The notes under the pieces are model-generated. The model did not search any database, was not told where the DNA came from, and saw only the letters and a list, made by a program, of their open reading frames with translations. This document shows positions 22,513 to 28,439 of a stretch of DNA of 35,828 bases, one piece after another. Position 1 is the first letter of the stretch, and each line of letters opens with the position of its first letter. The position numbers were made by a program, and so were the translations under genes. The stretch comes from Fen-178 sp049516835 (GTDB taxonomy: Bacteria; Acidobacteriota; Terriglobia; Bryobacterales; Bryobacteraceae), in NCBI GenBank assembly GCA_049516835.1, contig JBEKSR010000039.1, forward strand, positions 1 through 35,828. The letters run 5' to 3'.

Positions 22513-24464
22513 ATCTCCAGCCCCACCGAACGCATCAACTCGATGGCGTTGCTCTTCCGCACCACCCCCGGCCGCAGCGCGTAATCGAACACCATCCGGC
22601 CGTCTTCGAGGTGGTCTTCGAAATGCACGTTGGCGCCCCGTTCGCCCAGCGCGCCGGCGATATCCGCCAGCGCCAGGTCGTGCGTGGTGATGAGCCCGAT
22701 GGCGCCGCGCTCCACCAGCCCGCGCACCACCGCCTCCGCGCCCATGCGCCGGTCGTGCGAGTTCGTGCCGTGCAGGAATTCGTCGATCAGAAACAGGACC
22801 GGGGCGCCCTTTGGGCCCGGCCGCGCGGTCGCATCCAGAATCTGCCGCAGCCGCAGAATCTCCGCGTAAAACCGCGACACGCCGCCCTGCAACGAATCCG
22901 TCACCCGTATCGACGCGCCCACCGCCAGCGGCGACATCCGCAGCCGCCTGGCCCGCACCGGGGCCCCCGCCTGGGCCAGCACCGCGTTCACGCCCAGCGT
23001 TCGCAACAGCGTGCTCTTGCCCGACATGTTCGAGCCGCTCACCACCAGCACCCGCGGCCCGGCGGGCGCGGCCCCGCCGATCCGCACATCGTTGCGCACC
23101 ACGCGCCCTTCTTCGATCAGCGGATGGCCAATCCCTTCCGCTTCCAGCAACGCTCCGTGAAAGGCAGGCGGCACCGCCTGCCCCGCCTCTGAAGATGCAG
23201 GGCTTGCCGTGGTGGCGCAGGCGGTGCCGCCTGCGCCGCGGCCGTCAGGGAGCGGCCCTAATTGCGTGAACTCCGGGAACGGGTCGTCCGGATGTTCAAA
23301 GGCATGGCTCGCCAGCGAGCACAGCGCCTCCATCTCGCCGGTGGCCGTGAGCCATCTGCGGACCACCGGCCCGGAGTGCCGCCGCCACGCCTCCACGGCA
23401 AAGGCCAGGTGCGTGGTCCACAACACGAACGGTTCCGCCAGCCGGACCAGCAGGTGATCGCGGGAGTCCAGCAGCTCCATCAGACGGTTGAGCCGGCCGA
23501 TGCGCTTCGAGGGCGCCGCGCCCTCCGTATCGAGCGAAGCGCGCAGCGCGGCCAGCAGCGGCGAGCGGAAACTCTCGCGTTCTAGCCGTAGCAGTACCTC
23601 CGAAAGCAGTTTCAGCTCGTGTGCGGCCTCTTCCGCCGCCGTCACCACGGCCCCGATCCGCTTGTGCACGCGATACAGAAACGTTCCGTTGACCGCCAGT
23701 ACCACCAGGAAAATGTCGCGCAGCAGAATGGAGGCCGGCTCGGATATCCTGACGGCTCCCAGGAGGCTCAACACATAGACGCCAAGTGCCGAGCCCCCCA
23801 CCACGCCCAGCGCCGTGAGCGCCCGCGCCGCGGCGTGCAACCCGCCTCGCTCCAGCAACCCCGGCGCTTCGCCCCAAGCCGCCAGTGACACTGGATCCAC
23901 TCCCGTCCGCGACTCTTCCGCCACCACCGCCAGGTCCTCGCGCAAATCCACGCGCGGGCGCAGCTCGCTCACCGCCTCCTGCCGGGCGCGCGCCGTGGCC
24001 GGGCCGGCCGGGGCCAGCAGCCAGCGCGCCAGCGTATCCTCGCCAATGTGCGTCCGCGCCGTCGATAGCAGTTCGAACAGCGATCCCGGCCCGAATAGGT
24101 CCAGGTCTCGCGCGTAGGGATGCGCCGGGTCCAGGTACCGGTCGCCCGGCTCCCCGGTGCCGGCCCATTTGCCGTCCAATCGCGCCAGCGCTCTTTCAAA
24201 AAACCGCTCCGCGCGCCGCCGCCGCTCCAATATGCGCAGCAAGTGGTCGTGAATCACCGCCAGGACGGCGAAGACGGCTATCGGGACGGTGATCCAGACG
24301 ACCGAGAGCTCGCCGGCCAGCGCCAGCCACACCACCGCCGCCGCCGCGATGACGGTCGCCAGCCGGCTATATCCGAGCGTCCGGTGGCGCCGCTCGCGCC
24401 ATGCGATATCGGCGCGCCGCTTCTCGAAAAGCCGGGAATAAACCAGGCGGGGATCGGAAGTCAT
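22509..24464 (-). CDS. MutS-like ATPase with N-terminal membrane segments and an in-frame repeat insertion
   Basis: A 651-residue protein. Near the N-terminus two hydrophobic helices (LATVIAAAAVVWLALAGE and VVWITVPIAVFAVLAVI, about residues 35-75) suggest membrane attachment. Helical MutS lever/core regions follow, then the MutS ATPase: Walker A GSNMSGKST (477-485), the STxxxG-like SDSLQGGVSRF equivalent (VTDSLQGGVSRF), Walker B VLFLIDEF and GTNSHDRR, and the TTHD switch. The mismatch-recognition domain is absent, so this belongs to the short MutS-like group rather than MutS1. Residues 402-436 are encoded by palindromic repeats inserted in frame between FPEFTQ and GALLEAEGIGHPLI. ATG 24464 was chosen over an upstream in-frame ATG because the extra 38 codons look non-coding. 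Confidence 0.85.
   Translation of the reverse strand: MTSDPRLVYSRLFEKRRADIAWRERRHRTLGYSRLATVIAAAAVVWLALAGELSVVWITVPIAVFAVLAVIHDHLLRILERRRRAERFFERALARLDGKWAGTGEPGDRYLDPAHPYARDLDLFGPGSLFELLSTARTHIGEDTLARWLLAPAGPATARARQEAVSELRPRVDLREDLAVVAEESRTGVDPVSLAAWGEAPGLLERGGLHAAARALTALGVVGGSALGVYVLSLLGAVRISEPASILLRDIFLVVLAVNGTFLYRVHKRIGAVVTAAEEAAHELKLLSEVLLRLERESFRSPLLAALRASLDTEGAAPSKRIGRLNRLMELLDSRDHLLVRLAEPFVLWTTHLAFAVEAWRRHSGPVVRRWLTATGEMEALCSLASHAFEHPDDPFPEFTQLGPLPDGRGAGGTACATTASPASSEAGQAVPPAFHGALLEAEGIGHPLIEEGRVVRNDVRIGGAAPAGPRVLVVSGSNMSGKSTLLRTLGVNAVLAQAGAPVRARRLRMSPLAVGASIRVTDSLQGGVSRFYAEILRLRQILDATARPGPKGAPVLFLIDEFLHGTNSHDRRMGAEAVVRGLVERGAIGLITTHDLALADIAGALGERGANVHFEDHLEDGRMVFDYALRPGVVRKSNAIELMRSVGLEI
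22801..22822. repeat. Intragenic GC-rich 21-nt motif, copy 2 (in the MutS-like gene)
   Basis: GGGGCGCCCTTTGGGCCCGG. In the minus-strand frame it encodes ARPGPKGAP immediately before the Walker B strand VLFLIDEF, a loop that tolerates insertions. Confidence 0.6.
23157..23261 (-). repeat. 105-nt in-frame block of palindromic repeats inside the MutS-like gene
   Basis: The block contains a palindrome with arms GGCAGGCGG/CCGCCTGCC (23163-23182), a perfect 11-bp-arm palindrome GGCGCAGGCGG/CCGCCTGCGCC (about 23214-23237) and a third module reading AGGGCCGCTCCCTGACGGCC on the minus strand. It is 35 codons long and stays open, adding a low-complexity Gly/Ala/Pro segment (GAGGTACATTASP...GQAVPPA). The flanks join well to each other as family sequence, supporting insertion. 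Confidence 0.75.
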
Positions 24465-25190
24465 CGGCCTCCCCCATTGTCTCTCGGAATCAAGCGGGGG
24501 GGTGGGCCGCGCCGGGATGCGATCGGGAATCTGGCCGCTGAGACGCCGGTGGTGGATTGGGCGCCCGTGCGGGGTCAACCGGAGTGCGCCTGCATGTCCT
24601 TGCTAACGCCGGAGACCGAGTACCCAGCGCTCCAATGCCTTAGCATCATGTCTACTTACTGATGATCTAATTGATAATTATTGAAAACAAGGAACTTACT
24701 CTTCTTTTTGGCCCGGCATGGCGACTATAACGAAGGGGATAACGTTGCGTAGCCCATCGGATTGGGGACCGGTCGAGTGATCGGAGGAACACTCGTCCGG
24801 TCCCCCTCCAATTCTGCCCAGTCATGAAGCAACGCCTCGTAGAGCCTGCAAAACGGAGGATGGAAACGGGCCACCAGCATCCTCTGCCCACTACCGGCCA
24901 GCGCAGACAACCCCCGTCTTCCTCGCATAGTGAAAGGAGAACCGCTGCCGGCCGCAGGCTGTGGGCGCGCTGCGGGTGTGAGCGGACGCAGGTGTTGTAG
25001 CGACGGAATACCCCAAAGTGTGGTGAGAGATGTTGCGCGATCAGCGAGTCTTGCAGCGGCGGACCAACCGGGGTGACAACGAAACCGCAAGCTTCGCCAG
25101 GAATATCCCAGGTTTTCCTCAGGGAAATCCTAGGCTCTCTTAGTACCCTAAAGCTAACTCGTACTGTTACGTATTCGGTACGTCTGTCTA
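24465..25190. other. Long gene-poor, less GC-rich region
   Basis: About 730 bp without a convincing gene. It is visibly more AT-rich than its surroundings at 24640-24720 and 25090-25230. Two overlapping minus-strand open frames exist (24667-25233 and 24725-25090). Stretches such as GEACGFVVTPVGPPLQDSL in one frame and FHPPFCRLYEALLHDWAELE in the other look protein-like, which could mean a decayed, frameshifted gene, but I recognise no family. A dyad TTTCC/GGAAA is near 25112-25127. Confidence 0.45.
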
Positions 25191-25219
25191 TTAACTTTAG
25201 TAGATAGTCGGGGTAGAAT
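25191..25219 (+). promoter_or_regulatory. Sigma-70-like promoter for the PEP-CTERM gene
   Basis: TTAACT (25191-25196) and TAGAAT (25214-25219, 5 of 6 to consensus) are separated by exactly 17 bp. The predicted start near 25226 leaves a leader of about 70 nt. The upstream stretch around 25163-25184 has an imperfect GTAC/TACG dyad that may bind a regulator. Confidence 0.55.
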
Positions 25220-25296
25220 TGCCTTGATGGCAACAGATGGTTGTTGCGCAGGTTAAGAGAAGTTTACGTCTAGTTACGATTGATCAGGGAGGAACA

Positions 25297-25968
25297 ATGA
25301 AGAGAGTATTCATCATCGCGGCAGTATTGATCGCAGCACTGCCGATGGCACAGGCGAGCACCTACTTATTCACTAGTGGCACTGCTGGCACTTCAGAGAT
25401 CACGACCGGGGACGGAATCTATCCGATCACCGTCTGGGGTTACACCTACGCCACCCTCGCCACCGTGAGCGGGGTCTCATCCCTCAGCGGCGGCGCCCTA
25501 TCGAGCTTGAGTTATAGCAGCAGCTACGGCCTGGGTGTAGGCGCTACATGCAACGACATCGTTGTAAAGGGTGCGTGTGGTTCTTTGGGTAGTTACGTGG
25601 TGGTCGATTTTGCCGATGCCAGTCCCAGTCCGGGCGGTCCGGAGCTTAACGGCGCGACTGCCGCGACCATCAGAATTGACAACGCTGACAGTGGCTGGAC
25701 AATTTATGGCACGAATGCGGCGCCGGGCACGAGTGGTATCAGCGGTCTCCATAGTCTAGCAACCTTTTCTGGAGCCTCGCTTGGAAATGTGTACAATCAA
25801 AACGTCTCCTTTTCGGGCTACTCGTACCTTGTCATCACCGCAGGACCCACCTGCGAACTTAACGTCCTCTCGATCAGTACCAACGTGCCTGAGCCGGGGA
25901 CATTCGTGATGGCCGGGATGGCGCTGATCGGGCTAGGCGTGGCATTACGCAAGGTCTGCAAGAGGTAG
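25297..25968 (+). CDS. PEP-CTERM sorting-signal protein
   Basis: A 223-residue exported protein. Signal peptide MKRVFIIAAVLIAALPMAQA; a Ser/Gly/Thr-rich beta-type body of about 175 residues; then VPEPGTFVMAGMALIGLGVALRKVCKR, i.e. the PEP motif, a membrane helix and a basic tail read by exosortase. The mature protein would be cleaved at the PEP site and released or attached to the surface, commonly with exopolysaccharide. Two Cys residues flank a KG segment (CNDIVVKGAC), a possible disulfide. AGGGAGG 4 nt before the ATG fixes the start. An in-frame upstream ATG at 25237 would spoil the signal. No exosortase gene is in the window. Confidence 0.88.
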   Translation: MKRVFIIAAVLIAALPMAQASTYLFTSGTAGTSEITTGDGIYPITVWGYTYATLATVSGVSSLSGGALSSLSYSSSYGLGVGATCNDIVVKGACGSLGSYVVVDFADASPSPGGPELNGATAATIRIDNADSGWTIYGTNAAPGTSGISGLHSLATFSGASLGNVYNQNVSFSGYSYLVITAGPTCELNVLSISTNVPEPGTFVMAGMALIGLGVALRKVCKR

Positions 25969-26100
25969 TGAGAGCGGACGTCCACTGATCGGAGCGGGCC
26001 ACGAAGAGGCTTGCCCGATCATCGGGAGGGGCGAGAGCGAAGGCTATCCCGCCGCCGCCGCGGGATGCACGAAACAAAAGTGGAGTCCACGATCTCCCCG

Positions 26101-26178
26101 GCGTAGCGCCGGCGGTCTTTGCCGCCGGTGGGGTTGTCCGAAGTGGAACAAACCGGCGGCTAGACCGCCGACGCTGCC
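26101..26178. repeat. Family-2 palindromic repeat pair
   Basis: GCGTAGCGCCGGCGGTC with GCCGCCGGTGGGG on the left, and AACCGGCGGC with GACCGCCGACGCTGC on the right, form the same head-to-head pair as 21385-21467. It is the most complete copy. It is not adjacent to a stop codon here. Confidence 0.8.
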
Positions 26179-26183
26179 AGCAC

Positions 26184-26207
26184 TCCGTGCGTACCCATAC
26201 GCACGGA
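26184..26207. repeat. Perfect 9-bp-arm hairpin
   Basis: TCCGTGCGT and ACGCACGGA flank the loop ACCCAT, between the repeat pair and the nuoA promoter. It is a possible terminator stem or operator; no T-run follows. Confidence 0.5.
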
Positions 26208-26293
26208 TTCACTTGTTTGGGCCCGAGCTGTCCAGAGCTGTCCACTTCTATACCACGCATCCATCCGAGCCTCGGGTCCAAGGCCACTCCACG

Positions 26294-26302
26294 TGCTATA
26301 GT
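26294..26302 (+). promoter_or_regulatory. Extended -10 element 8 nt before nuoA
   Basis: TGCTATAGT has the extended TG and matches TATAAT at 5 of 6 positions. Only 8 nt separate it from the ATG at 26311, so the predicted transcript starts within 0-2 nt of the start codon. Confidence 0.5.
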
Positions 26303-26310
26303 AATATTCC

Positions 26311-26667
26311 ATGCCCAGTGATTATGTCCCCATCTTTATCTTTCTGCTCATTGCCATTCTCTTCCCCGTGGTGCTGATTGTCGCCGCCAGGCTCATACGC
26401 CCTTCCGCCCCGTTCCGCGCCAAGCTGGAGGCCTACGAATGCGGCATCAAGGCCGCTTCGGACTCGCGCGGGCGCTACACCGTGCGCTTTTACATCATTG
26501 CCATCTTGTTTGTAATCTTCGACGTAGAAACCATTTTCCTGTTCCCCTGGGCGGTCCGGTACCGCACCTTGGGTTGGTTTGGAGTGGCGGAGGTGGCGGT
26601 CTTCCTGGCCATCCTGATTGTCGGGTACATCTGGGCTTACAAGAAAGGGGCATTGGAGTGGGTCTGA
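26311..26667 (+). CDS. nuoA: NADH-quinone oxidoreductase subunit A, orphan copy
   Basis: A 118-residue membrane subunit of respiratory complex I (NuoA/ND3). Three transmembrane helices are clear (residues 6-28, about 62-84 and 88-110). The family signature KLEAYECGIKAASDSRGRYT and the FYIIAILFVIFDVETIFLFPW segment, with its acidic DVE, are intact, so it should be functional. In most genomes nuoA is followed by nuoB. Here the next gene (1-nt overlap, TGATG) encodes a secreted TIGR03437 protein and no other nuo gene is in the window. Either the nuo operon is split in this genome or this is an extra copy. No Shine-Dalgarno is seen, consistent with a leaderless mRNA. Confidence 0.95.
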   Translation: MPSDYVPIFIFLLIAILFPVVLIVAARLIRPSAPFRAKLEAYECGIKAASDSRGRYTVRFYIIAILFVIFDVETIFLFPWAVRYRTLGWFGVAEVAVFLAILIVGYIWAYKKGALEWV

Positions 26668-28394
26668 TGGTTCGCCGTTTCCTGGGCGCCGCGTTGGTCC
26701 CTCTGGGCTTCGCCACGCTCCTCCACGCCGCGCCGATGCTGCGCCTGGTGAACACTGCGGTGGTTCCCGTCCCCTTGCCCGCCGTCGTCAACGGAGGCAC
26801 GCAGGTACAGGTACAGGTAGTGGAGGCCTACAACGCCGGGGATGGCTCGCTCTCCCTGGCGGGCAATCCCACGTCGTCGGTTTCATGGATTACTACCTCC
26901 TACGGGCCTTCCCGCGCCTGTACTACTACTACCGCCAGCGCCACGTGCATCCCGCTCCAGTTGACGCTGAACACTTCCACGCTGGCGGCCGGCACGTACA
27001 CCGGCAGCGTGACCGTGAACGGCGCCGCCAACGTGGTCGACGCTCCCCAGACCATCACCGTGACCGTGCGCATCGGCGGCGTGGATCTGTATGTCGCGCC
27101 CGGCTCGTCGCGCGACGTTTCGTTCTCCACCCATGGGTCGTTAAATGGCAGCCCCAGCACGCAGGATGGCGGCCGCTGGCTCAGCCTGGCGATGGATGGC
27201 GTGGGCAGTTTCCTGTTCACATTTCCGTACCGCATACACCTGGCGCCGCAGGCCGGCATGGCGCCGGGGACGCCGTGCAACGGCGGCCTTGCGCAGTGCT
27301 ACTACGGTTCCCTGGTCACCAGTTCCCTGGTCACCAGCAGTCCCAACTTCAATCCCGCCGACAACCAGACCATTCCCGTCACCATGCGGGTCACCACGCA
27401 GCCCATTGCGCAGCCGTCCGAGAACCCCGTTACGCGGCATCTCGCTCAGGGTGCCGCGCCGCTTTCCGTCGGGATCGCGCTTAGCAACCTGGGGCAGGGA
27501 AGCCTCACGACCGGAACCGTGACCGCGACCGGCGGCTCGTGGCTGACGGCCTCACCGTCTTCCGGCGGGGCGATGATCACGCTCGACCCTGGCGCACTGG
27601 CGCCGGGCCCTTACAGCGGTTCGGTGTCGATCGCTTCGAACGCCGTGAACGCCGTCAATGGGACCGTCAGCGTCCCCGTCAGTTTCCAGGTGGTCCCCAA
27701 GGGCGCGCCGCTCGCCAACTACAAGGGAGTGGTGGACAATGCCATTTTCGGCAGCGGAGACGCCGTGGCGCCCGGCGATATAGTGGATGTGTTTGGGGAG
27801 CAATTCCTGTTCGCCAACATCGCCTTCAGCCCTGGGGTGCCCCTGGCCACGCAAATCGCCGGCTCCTCGGTCCTGGTGAATGGGCGCGCCGCGCCGCTGT
27901 ACTTCTCCAGCTACGGCCAGATTGCGTTCCAGGTCCCCCTCGAGACTGCCGTGGGAACGGCCCAGGTTCAGGTTCAGCGCGACGGGCTCTCCGGCAATAC
28001 CGTGTCGGTTCAGGTGCTCGCCCGGGCGCCGCGCATTCTGGTGATTGTGAACTCGGATGGCAGTGTCCCCAACAGTGCGCATCCCGCGAAAGTGGGAGAT
28101 ACGCTGGTCATTTACTCCATCGGCCTCGGTCCCACAAATCCGGCGGCTTTAACCGGAGCGCCGGCCCCCGAGATCCCGCTGGCGAACCTCATCACCATGC
28201 CGACGGTCTACTTCGGCAGCGGCTTTATTGGGTCGATCGCAGTCACGCCGTCCTACTCCGGGCTGAGCCCGGACTCCGTCGGCCTTTACCAGGTGAACGC
28301 CACCGTTCCGGAGGGTGTTCGTAGCGGCTTGGTCAACGTGTCTCTCATTTTCCCCGACAGCGTCAGCAACACCGTCCAAGTCGCCATTCAGTAG
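26667..28394 (+). CDS. Secreted protein with BACON-like domains and Solibacter-type C-terminal domain
   Basis: A 575-residue protein whose ATG overlaps the nuoA stop by one base. Signal peptide MVRRFLGAALVPLGFATLLHA. Residues about 22-135 and 240-345 look like immunoglobulin-type (BACON-like) beta sandwiches, each with a W-[ILT] followed by P-S-S/G and an ending of the type LAAGTYTGSVTV / LAPGPYSGSVSI. From about residue 350 to the end is the TIGR03437-like domain (VVDNAIFGSGDAVAPGDIVD, YGQIAFQVPLETAVGTAQV, SPDSVGLYQVNATVP). The function is unknown, and surface adhesion or polymer binding is plausible. The body contains a perfect SLVTS duplication (27310-27333). Its TAG stop is the start of a family-1-related repeat. 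Confidence 0.82.
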   Translation: MVRRFLGAALVPLGFATLLHAAPMLRLVNTAVVPVPLPAVVNGGTQVQVQVVEAYNAGDGSLSLAGNPTSSVSWITTSYGPSRACTTTTASATCIPLQLTLNTSTLAAGTYTGSVTVNGAANVVDAPQTITVTVRIGGVDLYVAPGSSRDVSFSTHGSLNGSPSTQDGGRWLSLAMDGVGSFLFTFPYRIHLAPQAGMAPGTPCNGGLAQCYYGSLVTSSLVTSSPNFNPADNQTIPVTMRVTTQPIAQPSENPVTRHLAQGAAPLSVGIALSNLGQGSLTTGTVTATGGSWLTASPSSGGAMITLDPGALAPGPYSGSVSIASNAVNAVNGTVSVPVSFQVVPKGAPLANYKGVVDNAIFGSGDAVAPGDIVDVFGEQFLFANIAFSPGVPLATQIAGSSVLVNGRAAPLYFSSYGQIAFQVPLETAVGTAQVQVQRDGLSGNTVSVQVLARAPRILVIVNSDGSVPNSAHPAKVGDTLVIYSIGLGPTNPAALTGAPAPEIPLANLITMPTVYFGSGFIGSIAVTPSYSGLSPDSVGLYQVNATVPEGVRSGLVNVSLIFPDSVSNTVQVAIQ

Positions 28395-28427
28395 GGGCCA
28401 GGCATGCCTGACCCTTGCCCCTCCGTC
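28392..28427. repeat. Family-1-related short palindrome overlapping a stop codon
   Basis: TAGGGGCCAGGCATGCCTGA followed by CCCTTGCCCC: the same TAGGGGCCAG opening as copies A and B, but with a much shorter stem (GGGCCAGGCATGCCTGACCC). The leading TAG is the stop of the TIGR03437 gene. It would contribute codons to the next protein if an upstream ATG at 28404 were used. Confidence 0.65.
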
Positions 28428-28439
28428 AAAACGTCCTCC

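Larger units (their letters stand above)
25969..26293. other. Intergenic hairpin cluster
   Basis: No gene is supported. The stretch holds CCCGAT/ATCGGG (26014-26026), ATCCCGC/GCGGGAT (26046-26066), a family-2 repeat pair (26101-26178), a perfect 9-bp-arm hairpin (26184-26207) and a tandem duplication of GAGCTGTCCA near 26224-26243. The first hairpins may end PEP-CTERM gene transcription, although none has a clear T-run. Confidence 0.55.

Noticed and set aside
24667..25233. 188-codon minus-strand frame upstream of the PEP-CTERM gene
   Set aside because: Unusual Arg/Cys/Trp-rich composition, no ribosome site and no family; kept only as a possible decayed gene.
12465..25968. Complete exosortase/PEP-CTERM export locus
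   Set aside because: Only one PEP-CTERM substrate and a PrsT-like TPR lipoprotein are present, about 10 kb apart; no exosortase, PrsK or PrsR gene is visible.
28404..28439. Upstream ATG for the membrane spermidine-synthase-like protein
   Set aside because: The 12 extra codons are encoded mostly by the repeat at 28392-28427 and add a hydrophilic leader before the first membrane helix.
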